Notes: generated from the letters alone by a model not told the origin. A DNA stretch of 9,663 nucleotides from Nitrospirota bacterium (GCA_021844645.1 JAKBTA010000052.1:1-9663); one strand, 5' to 3'. Shown: positions 1 through 6,965, counted from the stretch's first letter. Program-made: numbers and translations.

Positions 1-64
1 TTGGGGGTATGATCTAAATTTGAAATCTATGAAATCGTCTAAAATAGGCTATCTCATATGACTA

Positions 65-84
65 TTCGATTCCCGCCGCCGCCA
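65..84 (+). other. tRNA 3'-end-like fragment (possible attachment-site scar)
   Basis: The 20 bases read like the last part of a tRNA: a T-loop TTCGATT (65-71), a T-stem 3' strand CCCGC (72-76), an acceptor 3' strand CGCCGCC (77-83) and a discriminator A (84). The bases before it (GACTA) cannot pair with CCCGC and no cloverleaf can be drawn upstream, so this is not an intact tRNA. Integrases of the tyrosine family often leave such a displaced tRNA 3' end at one border of an island. It could also be chance, helped by the simple GCC repeat. Confidence 0.3.
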
Positions 85-120
85 GATCCAAAGCCATCCA
101 AGATCTCCGGTAAAGTGATC

Positions 121-146
121 AAGCCAGCGTAAAAGCTGGCTTTTTT
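121..146 (+). terminator. Rho-independent terminator
   Basis: An 8-bp perfect stem AAGCCAGC (121-128) / GCTGGCTT (135-142) with the six-base loop GTAAAA is followed by an unbroken T run (141-146). The T run is on the + strand side, so it would end transcripts coming from the left, outside the window. It does not serve the minus-strand gene ending at 258. Confidence 0.8.
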
Positions 147-257
147 CATGTCCTGAGTCCTTCAAGATCCGAGAGAATCCATCCTTATAATTTTACCTCT
201 TCCCACTCTTTGACTGAGGACTGTCCTTCTCGTGCGCTAAAATTTGGTGCCCCACGC

Positions 258-1925
258 TCAGAAGGAGGGGATCGTGTAGCTCAGGTTCGTGTTCAACTGG
301 AAGGAGTTGTTGACGAATCCGGGGGCGGGGGCGTTCCAGTAGTTGTCGATAGCCTGAATGGAGAAAGCCAGGGAGTCGATCACCGGGATGGTCACACCTG
401 CCGAGAGATAGGCGAACCAAGCGCTGGAGTTGTTGAACGCCGGCGTGATGTAGGAGTTTTCATTAAAGGTGATGTCGTGGGGAAACTTGTAGAAATAGGT
501 GACGGTGAAGGTGGCCCCGACCAGGTTCTGGTCGGCGCTTGCCACTTGGAACTGCTGGTCGATGTAGCTTGCCGTGAGAGTAAAAGAAAGCTCCTGGGAA
601 GGACGCCTGAGAGCGGTGTATCCCACCCCGGCTCCATAGTTCTGCTGGAGGTTCAGTCCCGTGGTCGAGTTATGGTCGTAGAGGGCTTGGACCAGGGCGT
701 AGAAGTCCCTTGAAAAATATTGGTCCTGTTCGGCGTTTCCGTGGAAGATGGAGGTCGAGATGGACGGGGAGTTGGGTTGGGAAATGGTTCCGTAGGTGCT
801 GGTAAATCCCAGGATGCTCCGGTCGTCCGGTTCGAGCCAGGAGACGGTCGGGATCGTTCTTGTGAAGGCGGTTCCGAAGTTGAAGGTTTCGAGACTCTGG
901 GTTGCCTCGACGAGGCTTGCCCCTCCGCTCAGCGACCCGTTCCAGCCCTGCCAGAAGTGTTCCGCGCCGTTGACCATTTTTTCATAGGTTTTTGACTCGA
1001 CCAGATGGGTGACGGCGGCAACCGGCATCCGCACCGGCCCCGAAGAGGTACCCACTGTTAGGGTCTGTCCCTCCACATCGAGGGAGCCCTCCGGGACCTG
1101 CCGGTTTGGATGGCCTTGCCGGACCCTGATGTTTTTGGTAAGGACGGCAAAGGGCTCGGGAACGCGAAGGGATCTCACATAGGTCCAGGAGATCACGAGC
1201 TTTCCTGCCCCCTCTGAAACGAAGGTGATGGTCTTGGCGTCTCCCGAATCAAGCTTGCCCTTCAGCGTGTCCCCGTTTTTGAGGGTCAGAAGGTCTTGTG
1301 ATTTGGAGACAGGAGGTGTCGCGAAAACCGGTTGGACAGAGGGTGGGAGGAGAAGCATGGCCAGGAGGCCGAGGACAAATGCTGGGGGTAAGAAGCGAAA
1401 CTGTTTCTGCCCGTCTCCTGCCTCTCCCCATTTCTCGCGTGGCCCGGGATGATGGAGCATGGCCTTCTCAGGAGAGGACCGAGGTGAACTGTGGACATCA
1501 GGTGGCACCCAGGTAATGACGGGGAGAAAAGATGGCCAGACCTTGTTGATGGGAGCTGCCGGCACCTCCTTCTTTCGGGGCACCAGGGTGGTCAGCAGGT
1601 TGACCCACCGGATCAGAATGAAGACCGAGAAGCCTATGATCACGAAGCCGATGGTTGTATTGATGAAAAGGCCGTAATCGAACGTTACTGCCCCGGACTT
1701 TTGCGCTACCGTGAGGGTGGGGTAGGGTAGGGGAGGCTTTCCCTGCCTAAGATCGACAAACAGGTTCGAAAAGTCCGCTTTTCCCGTCAGGAGCCTGATT
1801 GGTGGCATGATCATATCGGAGAGCAGGAGGCACACGATTTTCCCGAAGGTAGCTCCGATGATGATGCCTACGGCCATGACCATCATATTTCTGCGCATCA
1901 TGAACTTCGTGAATCCCCTTAGCAT
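258..1925 (-). CDS. MscL mechanosensitive channel fused to a DUF481-type outer-membrane beta-barrel
   Basis: The 555-residue frame has two unrelated halves. Residues 1-120 match the large-conductance mechanosensitive channel MscL: N-terminal helix, TM1 with AVGIIIGATFGKIV (18-31), IMPP (39-42), a periplasmic loop, YGLFINTTIGF (84-94) and TM2 to about 112. The usual C-terminal cytoplasmic helix (LLTEIRDLL-like) is absent. Residues 121-175 are Pro-rich linker resembling nothing. A Sec signal-like segment follows (hydrophobic 179-200, likely cleavage after VFA at 202), then a DUF481-like region beginning LKNGDTLKGKL (215-225) and repeated amphipathic strands from about 327 to a terminal Phe, as expected for an outer-membrane barrel. 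The ATG at 1925 has a purine-rich GGGGGAGGG upstream. An internal ATG at 1460 preceded by GAGAAGG could start the barrel separately. The near-invariant Asp in the MscL NVVDLAVG segment is Val here (NMMVMAVG). Domain identities are firm; whether one polypeptide is made is not. Confidence 0.82.
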   Translation of the reverse strand: MLRGFTKFMMRRNMMVMAVGIIIGATFGKIVCLLLSDMIMPPIRLLTGKADFSNLFVDLRQGKPPLPYPTLTVAQKSGAVTFDYGLFINTTIGFVIIGFSVFILIRWVNLLTTLVPRKKEVPAAPINKVWPSFLPVITWVPPDVHSSPRSSPEKAMLHHPGPREKWGEAGDGQKQFRFLPPAFVLGLLAMLLLPPSVQPVFATPPVSKSQDLLTLKNGDTLKGKLDSGDAKTITFVSEGAGKLVISWTYVRSLRVPEPFAVLTKNIRVRQGHPNRQVPEGSLDVEGQTLTVGTSSGPVRMPVAAVTHLVESKTYEKMVNGAEHFWQGWNGSLSGGASLVEATQSLETFNFGTAFTRTIPTVSWLEPDDRSILGFTSTYGTISQPNSPSISTSIFHGNAEQDQYFSRDFYALVQALYDHNSTTGLNLQQNYGAGVGYTALRRPSQELSFTLTASYIDQQFQVASADQNLVGATFTVTYFYKFPHDITFNENSYITPAFNNSSAWFAYLSAGVTIPVIDSLAFSIQAIDNYWNAPAPGFVNNSFQLNTNLSYTIPSF

Positions 1926-1967
1926 CTCCCTGCCCTCCCCCGGATCGGAAATGTCCTTTCATGGCTC

Positions 1968-2141
1968 TTATCCGGAGTAGTCCCGGATCTTTCTCTGAAC
2001 CACGTGTATTGGTGCCGTGATTTCGATGGAAAGTCTCTTGCTGATAAACTCCCAGTTCGCCAGGAAGTCATCTGGAGCCATCTGGATGACGGCGAATTTT
2101 GGTTGGGTGTCCGTAACCTTGATGCCCAATAGGATGGGCAT
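1968..2141 (-). CDS. Small hypothetical protein (57 aa)
   Basis: A 57-codon frame begins MPILLGIKVTDTQPKFAVIQ and ends RKIRDYSG. It lies 42 bp upstream of the MscL-DUF481 start on the same strand and in the same frame, separated by TAA. Codons favour C or G at the third position, as in neighbouring genes, which suggests real coding. I do not recognise the family. No signal peptide, membrane segment or metal motif is visible. There is no convincing ribosome-binding site, and a stop (TGA) sits three codons upstream of the ATG, so it could instead be the tail of a longer gene broken by a frameshift. The open frame before it in another register (about 2330-2160) would be the candidate for the missing front. 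The start codon lies in a 7-bp hairpin. Confidence 0.4.
   Translation of the reverse strand: MPILLGIKVTDTQPKFAVIQMAPDDFLANWEFISKRLSIEITAPIHVVQRKIRDYSG
2122..2141. repeat. Hairpin over the start of the 57-aa ORF
   Basis: ATGCCCA (2122-2128) and TGGGCAT (2135-2141) form a perfect 7-bp inverted repeat with the loop ATAGGA. On the minus strand the ATG of the small ORF is the first three bases of the stem. No T run follows on either strand, so it is not a standard terminator. Confidence 0.5.
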
Positions 2142-2368
2142 GCTGATTCAGCGAAATTGATACTTTTCCGATTTGAACCTATTAGGGAAACCGGTTTGAT
2201 TTCCGGATATCCAGTCGTTTCTCCCGACGGTTTTTGGGGTGCTTCGAAGGCGGATTTTTGGTCTTCAACCCTCTTTGTGATGTGTTCCAAGTCCTCGAAT
2301 GTCCCAAAGGATAGACCCGATGCATTCGGAATTCAAACTCTTGTGAAATCGCTCGAATTTGCCGTTAC

Positions 2369-2408
2369 TTTGGGGATATTCCAGCCAGACTCTGGTTGAG
2401 TCCCCAAA
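2369..2408. repeat. Long-loop inverted repeat with nested stem
   Basis: TTTGGGGA (2369-2376) pairs with TCCCCAAA (2401-2408), 8 bp without mismatch. Inside is a second short stem CCAG (2381-2384) / CTGG (2392-2395). It lies about 35 bp upstream of the proposed promoter of the cyclase gene. No T run follows, so a regulatory structure, or the end of a decayed mobile element, fits better than a terminator. No protein-coding gene can be supported between 2142 and 2531. Confidence 0.45.
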
Positions 2409-2443
2409 ATGCACTCAATCAGTGGGGCTGAAAATGGAAACCA

Positions 2444-2473
2444 TTGTTTCCAGCGATTCACCACACCTATACT
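2444..2473 (+). promoter_or_regulatory. Sigma-70-like promoter for the GAF-GGDEF gene
   Basis: TTGTTT (2444-2449) and TATACT (2468-2473) are separated by 18 bp. The -10 matches consensus at 5 of 6 positions, the -35 at 3 of 6. Transcription would start near 2480, giving a leader of about 50 bases before the ATG at 2532. No other good promoter is seen in front of this gene. Confidence 0.45.
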
Positions 2474-2478
2474 CATTA

Positions 2479-2490
2479 CTATGCGCATAG
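2479..2490. promoter_or_regulatory. 12-bp palindrome at the expected transcription start
   Basis: CTATGCGCATAG is its own reverse complement and falls just after the -10 element at 2468-2473, where a repressor could block initiation. The regulator is unknown. Confidence 0.4.
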
Positions 2491-2531
2491 ACTGTTCCTC
2501 CTCTTTTAAACTCGATACGAGATGATCGCCC

Positions 2532-3611
2532 ATGGGTATTGATTCCTTCCGGATCCTCAAAGAATTGCTCCGCGAAACGTCATTGCTGACCGGAAGTGTC
2601 TTTTTCCAAACGGCAACACAAATTCTTGCGAGGCAACTGAAAGCCGACTTTGTTTTCATCGCATATGTCAAAGAAGTAGGGCGCGATGAGATGGAAGTCT
2701 TGGGATCATGGAAGGGAGGCAAAGCCCTTGGATCATGGGCTTTTCAATTACCCGGAACTCCCTGTGAATTGATTTATGCCGATCAGGGAGTCAACTGGAG
2801 TGATATACAGGTCGGTGGAGCGGTCTGTGTGAATGAATCACTCCGGAATCGCTTTGAAAGTGCTCGTGATACGAATTATGAAGTCTTTATCGGAGTTCCG
2901 ATGAGGGACTCCAATAAACAATTGATAGGCCATATTGCGCTATTTTTTGAAAAACCATGGATAAACCAGGCTCATCAGGACCGTATTGTTGAATTGGTGG
3001 AACTGTTTTCCTACAAGGTGCAGTCCGAGTTGAACAGGCACTTTTTGGAACAGGAAAGAGCAAGCACTTTGCTGGAGCTTGAAAAAGCCAATCAGAATCT
3101 GGAAAGGGAAACGATTACAGACCCGCTCACCCAGCTATATAACCGGAGATATTTTGCCAGGAGCATGCAAGAAGCCTATAGCCGATTCAACAGCCACGAT
3201 TCCCGCTACGCTTTGCTCGTTTTGGATGTGGATTATTTTAAATCCATCAATGATGAATATGGTCATGATATAGGAGATAAGGTTCTCAGGCAGGTTTCTT
3301 CCGTACTTCTGGCCAATTGCCGGGAAGATGTCGAGTTGCTGTTTCGTATCGGCGGAGAGGAGTTCGCGATCCTCAGTCAGGGGAAGTATGTCCCGTCGAC
3401 CCTCCAGGGATTTGCCGAACGGATCAATCAGACCTTCCGGTCGACACCGGTGGAGGGAATCTCCAACCGGGTGCTGACACTCAGTATCGGGGGCGCGTTT
3501 CCGATAGCGGAAGATCGATCATGGGACTCATTGTACAAGAGGGCGGACTCGGCTCTGTATATGGCCAAGGAGGCAGGCAGGGACCGAACCGTGATCGACG
3601 GGAGACAATAA
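2532..3611 (+). CDS. GAF-GGDEF diguanylate cyclase
   Basis: Predicted to make cyclic di-GMP from two GTP in the cytoplasm. The 359-residue protein has no membrane segment. Residues about 15-165 look like a GAF sensory domain (FVFIAYVKE near 40; VFIGVPMRD at 118-126; IGHIALFFE at 132-140). A short coiled coil (170-195) leads into the GGDEF domain from DPLTQLYNRR (197-206). The active-site loop is intact, RIGGEEF (272-278), as is the metal-binding LDVDYFKSIND (231-241), so activity is expected. The inhibitory I-site RxxD, normally nine residues before GGEEF, is not in register: that stretch reads EDVE (265-268), with Arg one place too early. A TGA three codons before the ATG makes 2532 the first possible ATG; the ribosome-binding site is weak. 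It converges on the EAL-HDOD gene across 62 bp that contain no clear terminator. The ligand of the GAF domain is unknown. Confidence 0.93.
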   Translation: MGIDSFRILKELLRETSLLTGSVFFQTATQILARQLKADFVFIAYVKEVGRDEMEVLGSWKGGKALGSWAFQLPGTPCELIYADQGVNWSDIQVGGAVCVNESLRNRFESARDTNYEVFIGVPMRDSNKQLIGHIALFFEKPWINQAHQDRIVELVELFSYKVQSELNRHFLEQERASTLLELEKANQNLERETITDPLTQLYNRRYFARSMQEAYSRFNSHDSRYALLVLDVDYFKSINDEYGHDIGDKVLRQVSSVLLANCREDVELLFRIGGEEFAILSQGKYVPSTLQGFAERINQTFRSTPVEGISNRVLTLSIGGAFPIAEDRSWDSLYKRADSALYMAKEAGRDRTVIDGRQ

Positions 3612-3673
3612 GCATTCCGATTGTTTCCTTATGCGTGGCCCGATCATTTGTTTGTCCCGACGGGATGTTGATA

Positions 3674-4936
3674 TTAAGGATTGGTCAGAGAGAAAGTCCG
3701 GACAATATCATCTGCCCAGAACATTGACTCGCTCAGAGCGATGGCAATGACCTCCTCAGGGAGGGGAACCTTCGACAGGATCTTTTCCATTTCCGGCCCG
3801 TCCGAATGTTCAATCGATCGGGAAAGGGCAAGAAGCATTCCCAGAAAGCCGGTCCCATCCTTCAGCGCTTCCTTCACTTCCGCCATGGCCGGAAGATCCT
3901 GCAGGATCTCTTCCGCCGGACACCCCAAAAGACTCTCGGAGAAAGAAAGCATTCCGGTCATGAATGCCTGGTCGGAATCCCCTCTTTCTTTCCGGATCCA
4001 CTCATCGGAGAGAATCTCCATGAATCTGGCCCGGGTCACCGCAAGTCCAAAGACGTTCATGGCATAGCGGTTCTCAGAGGAAGCCCGTGAAAAGAGAAGC
4101 AACTCGATCCATCGTTTCATCTGGCCCCGACCAAGGGAAATAATGGCCTGCCGAAGCCCGGTGACCTTTGTAACAGGACTTCTTCCGACGACATTTGCAA
4201 TCTTGATCAGGGAGATCGACAGATCGATATGGGGTTTGACCGCGTCATGAATTTCCCCGATCTCCCCGTCGGAAAGAATCAGCGACAGGATTCTCATCAG
4301 GGCCGGATAGAGAGGATCCCTTTTCCGGGATTCAAGGACGATCGGTCGGGAGAAGAAAAATCCCTGAAAATAGGAAAACCCCAAACTCATCGCCAGAGCT
4401 TGCTGTTCTGGCGATTCCACCTTCTCTGCGACCAGGGGGATCTTTCTTTCAAGGAGGGTATTTGCAAGAGTGACAAGATCGTCTCCTCCGACTTTCTGGA
4501 AGTCGACCTTGACGAAATCCATGAGAGGGAGAAGTGGTTCCCATGTTGTCAAATCTCCCGCATAGTCGTCGAGGGCAAGACGGTAGCCCCTCTGCTTGAG
4601 CTCCTGACATCGGGCGATCACCTTTTCGGTGACCGGTACCGTCTCGAGAATTTCCAGAACGAAGTGATCGGTTGACAGGAGAAAAACGAGGTCATTCATC
4701 AGGAATTCCTCCCCGATGTTGATCAGTCCCGGAATATTTCCCAGAACCCGCTCCATCCCCACCCCCGTCATGGTGTTGATGATCACCTGGGCTGTGGCAT
4801 GCGAATCGTTGGCGATATCCGCTTCATTTTTTCCAGCCGTCCGGAATAGCAATTCGTATGCAAAAAGACGATCATTCCGGTCAAAAATGGCCTGACGCCC
4901 CAGAAAGACCACTTCTGATAGACTTTCCGAGCTCAC
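3674..4936 (-). CDS. EAL-HDOD signalling protein (YuxH/CdgJ type)
   Basis: An N-terminal EAL domain (about 8-210) is joined to a C-terminal HDOD domain (about 214-404), the architecture of YuxH- and CdgJ-like regulators tied to motility. In the EAL part the usual catalytic positions can be matched: Glu28 in YELLFR, Asn73 in LINIGEEF, Glu95 in FVLEILE, Asp123-Asp124 in LALDDYAGD, Lys143 in FVKVDF, Glu171 in VAEKVE and Gln191 in FQGFFFSRP. Loop 6, normally DFGTG, reads DYAGD, so phosphodiesterase activity cannot be assumed. The HDOD part lacks an HD metal centre, as is usual for that family. I chose GTG at 4936, which has AGGTGGAG just upstream. A GTG at 4954 adds six residues but its AGGA is only one base away. 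It lies 50 bp after the MCP stop with no terminator between, so one transcript is likely. Confidence 0.9.
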   Translation of the reverse strand: MSSESLSEVVFLGRQAIFDRNDRLFAYELLFRTAGKNEADIANDSHATAQVIINTMTGVGMERVLGNIPGLINIGEEFLMNDLVFLLSTDHFVLEILETVPVTEKVIARCQELKQRGYRLALDDYAGDLTTWEPLLPLMDFVKVDFQKVGGDDLVTLANTLLERKIPLVAEKVESPEQQALAMSLGFSYFQGFFFSRPIVLESRKRDPLYPALMRILSLILSDGEIGEIHDAVKPHIDLSISLIKIANVVGRSPVTKVTGLRQAIISLGRGQMKRWIELLLFSRASSENRYAMNVFGLAVTRARFMEILSDEWIRKERGDSDQAFMTGMLSFSESLLGCPAEEILQDLPAMAEVKEALKDGTGFLGMLLALSRSIEHSDGPEMEKILSKVPLPEEVIAIALSESMFWADDIVRTFSLTNP

Positions 4937-4986
4937 AACTCCACCTGAAGCCACATCCTGTCATTTTGGGTCATGTTAGGTTCCCT

Positions 4987-6606
4987 TTATACAATAAATC
5001 GGACAACCGATTTTTTGAGACTTTCCGTATTTCCCCGGACATTTTGAACATGTTCGCCCATTTTTCCCGACACCTTTTCCATAGCATCAAATCCCTGTAT
5101 GGAGCGGACAAGAAGACTTTGTGCCTCTTTTATGGCCTTGATCTGGCTTTCTACGCTGGATTTCAGATCGACCAGAACATGCTTTGAAATGGAGGAGATT
5201 TCTTCGCTGATCGATCCGATACTTCCCTGGGCAGTCTGGTAGTCCCTTTCGCTTTCACGAACCATCATAACCGACTGCTCAAGCGATGTGGAAAGAGTGG
5301 CGATATCCGTCTGGACAGTCTGGACGATGGACTCGATGGTATTGATCGAGTGGCTGGTGGTTTCGGCGAGCTTTCTCACTTCATCGGCGACAACGGCAAA
5401 TCCGCGACCCTGTTCTCCGGCTCTGGCCGCTTCAATGGCGGCATTGAGTGCCAAAAGATTCGTCTGGTCGGCAATCATCCGGATCTCCGTCACGATGTTC
5501 CCGATCTCTTCCGAGCGTTTGACCAGGCTCTCCATGGTTTTCTGTCCTTCAGTTATGCAGGTCGTCACCTGAAAGACCGAACCGAAGGCTCCCTTTATTG
5601 ATAAGACGCATTCTTCGGAGGTTTCCTGGGCGCGCTTAGTACTGTCTGCCGTTTCTCCGAATATTCGTGACAGTGTCGATGCATCCTCAATCATCTGATC
5701 CGCCGTATGGGTGAAGATGGAAAACTCGTCTTTCAGCACTTCAAGTCTGTTTGTCAGCGTTGAAGAGCTCTCTTCAAGGTTGCCGGAGAGACCGTTGATT
5801 CCATCAACCTCACGATGGACAGAACGGATCAGTTCGGCCATCTGATGGATCGACTGATGCATTTCCCGGATGATCTGTCCAAACTCGTCCCTCTGATGAT
5901 ATTGAGATCCGCTATTGGCATTTACAAGGTTCCCCTTGGCCATTTCATCCATTTCTCTCTTGACAGTCAAGACACCTGCCGAAACGGAACGGATAATTCC
6001 CAATCCCAGAAAGAGGGTCGTTCCAATCAAGACAATCGAGAGGATAAGGGAGATCTTGATGGATCGAGAAATTTTCGTGTTCGCTTTTGTGGCCAGATTG
6101 GTGACCAGATGTTCATTATAATTCTGGATCACCAGGGCAGAAGATCTGTAGGCATTGAAGTATTGGTGGAAAGAGCCTTTGTAGATCGACTGGGCCGCTA
6201 TGGCCTGATTGGCAAACAGAAGCGCCCGGATCTGGATCTCCGCAAAATAGAAAGATTTCCGGGCAGCTTTCAGATGTTGCGCATAAACCTGTCCCGCCTG
6301 CCCAATCATCGAACTTGAAAGCTTTTCAATCAGCTTTTTGTCTTTTTGATCGAGATCCATTGTTTTTTTCAGAAGTTTTTTCCGTAAGTCCGGATCATTG
6401 GCATAGAGGGCGACTTCCAAGGCCCCTTGCAGAGCCTCCACATGGAATGTCAGACGGGAAGCAATATTGGTTGTTTCTTGAAGCGAGATCGATTCGGCCA
6501 TGATCTTTTGGGTGTTCTGGAAAGAACGGAAGGTGACAACAGACGAGAAGAGAAGAACGAGAATAATGACGCCAAACATCACATAAAGTTTTTTCTTGAT
6601 AGTCAT
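4987..6606 (-). CDS. Methyl-accepting chemotaxis protein
   Basis: A transmembrane chemoreceptor that would control CheA/CheW at the inner membrane. The 539 residues comprise TM1 (about 8-27), a helical periplasmic sensor of the four-helix-bundle type (about 28-182), TM2 (about 183-205), a HAMP domain (about 206-258, with DEFG) and the cytoplasmic signalling coiled coil. The hairpin tip is close to the family consensus: [20 protein letters not shown] (378-397) followed by [20 protein letters not shown]. There is no CheR/CheB docking pentapeptide at the C terminus, which ends VVRFIV. The ATG at 6606 is preferred because GGGAG lies five bases before it. Upstream ATG 6618 and TTG 6621 have no ribosome-binding site. 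The sensor ligand cannot be deduced. The EAL-HDOD gene follows directly, suggesting a link between taxis and c-di-GMP control. Confidence 0.95.
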   Translation of the reverse strand: MTIKKKLYVMFGVIILVLLFSSVVTFRSFQNTQKIMAESISLQETTNIASRLTFHVEALQGALEVALYANDPDLRKKLLKKTMDLDQKDKKLIEKLSSSMIGQAGQVYAQHLKAARKSFYFAEIQIRALLFANQAIAAQSIYKGSFHQYFNAYRSSALVIQNYNEHLVTNLATKANTKISRSIKISLILSIVLIGTTLFLGLGIIRSVSAGVLTVKREMDEMAKGNLVNANSGSQYHQRDEFGQIIREMHQSIHQMAELIRSVHREVDGINGLSGNLEESSSTLTNRLEVLKDEFSIFTHTADQMIEDASTLSRIFGETADSTKRAQETSEECVLSIKGAFGSVFQVTTCITEGQKTMESLVKRSEEIGNIVTEIRMIADQTNLLALNAAIEAARAGEQGRGFAVVADEVRKLAETTSHSINTIESIVQTVQTDIATLSTSLEQSVMMVRESERDYQTAQGSIGSISEEISSISKHVLVDLKSSVESQIKAIKEAQSLLVRSIQGFDAMEKVSGKMGEHVQNVRGNTESLKKSVVRFIV

Positions 6607-6616
6607 TTGAGCTCCC
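6607..6616 (-). promoter_or_regulatory. Ribosome-binding site fixing the MCP start
   Basis: GGGAG (6616-6612, read on the minus strand) with the five-base spacer CTCAA precedes ATG at 6606. This favours a protein starting MTIKKKLY over the longer form starting MMGAQ. Confidence 0.7.
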
Positions 6617-6665
6617 ATCAAAATTGGCTTTTATCCCATCAGGGATCGAGCGGAATTTACAGGTT

Positions 6666-6720
6666 GGGACGATCCGTTCAATCTATTGGGGCGGACTCAA
6701 TCTGTTGGATCGATCGTCCC
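6666..6720. repeat. Inverted repeat enclosing two direct 12-mers
   Basis: GGGACGATC (6666-6674) and GATCGTCCC (6712-6720) are exact inverted copies. Between them are two direct copies of TCAATCTRTTGG (6678-6689 and 6697-6708), identical at 11 of 12 positions and 19 bp apart start to start, nearly two helical turns. The cluster lies 60-115 bp upstream of the MCP start codon and inside the transcript from the promoter at 6930-6959. It may be a protein-binding array or an RNA structure. Confidence 0.5.
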
Positions 6721-6854
6721 CTAACAATCTGGCAAACCCTGACTTCGATCAAAATGGTTCTGGTGGCCTCCTTTCCGGTTTCAAAACGAGCATTTGCTAT
6801 GGGACGACAGATCTCCTGAAGATCCTTATCCAAAAACCTCTCATTCCCGTTCAT
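6678..6854 (-). CDS. Doubtful small ORF (58 aa) in the MCP leader
   Basis: Starting at ATG 6854, the frame gives a 58-residue charged, mostly soluble peptide beginning MNGNERFLDKDLQEICRPIA and ending QIESAPID. It lies downstream of the predicted minus-strand promoter and ends 71 bp before the MCP start, so it could be the first gene of the operon. There is no ribosome-binding site, the family is not recognised, and its last codons overlap the repeat cluster at 6666-6720. The frame stays open up to 6986, but that would place the start upstream of the promoter. It may simply be leader sequence. Confidence 0.27.
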   Translation of the reverse strand: MNGNERFLDKDLQEICRPIANARFETGKEATRTILIEVRVCQIVRGRSIQQIESAPID

Positions 6855-6929
6855 GTTGGAAATTGGGAGGCTTTTTGGAATAAGTGTCAAGCACTTTCCG
6901 GAGAACAGATCACTTTTTTGAGATGAAGG

Positions 6930-6959
6930 ACAATAGAACTCTTTTATGTTGAATGTCAA
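6930..6959 (-). promoter_or_regulatory. Sigma-70-like promoter for the MCP/EAL-HDOD unit
   Basis: Read on the minus strand, a perfect TTGACA (6959-6954) is followed after 18 bp by TATTGT (6935-6930), 4 of 6 matches to the -10 consensus. Transcription would start near 6922, giving a leader of about 315 bases before the MCP. A-tracts upstream (9 bases at 6995-7003 and 7 bases at 7029-7035 on the T strand) could act as UP elements. Confidence 0.55.
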
Positions 6960-6965
6960 TCTATC

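Noticed and set aside
210..713. 167-codon open frame on the + strand
   Set aside because: Antisense to the DUF481 part of the fusion gene, Gly/Val/Glu-rich low-complexity product, no family resemblance.
1919..2290. 123-codon minus-strand frame starting at TTG
   Set aside because: Its second half overlaps the better 57-codon ORF in another register and reads as Ser/Arg-rich noise. Only its first part may be remnant coding, mentioned under the findings.
2157..2399. 80-codon + strand frame before the cyclase gene
   Set aside because: No ribosome-binding site, no recognised family, spans the inverted repeat at 2369-2408 only partly and ends before the promoter.
3612..3673. Possible bidirectional terminator between the convergent genes
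   Set aside because: Only a four-base stem CCCG/CGGG with a one-base loop and no T run was found.
4229..4675. 148-codon + strand frame
   Set aside because: Shadow antisense to the EAL domain, whose conserved motifs are clear on the minus strand.
5815..6318. 167-codon + strand frame
   Set aside because: Shadow antisense to the sensor/HAMP part of the MCP; basic, featureless product.
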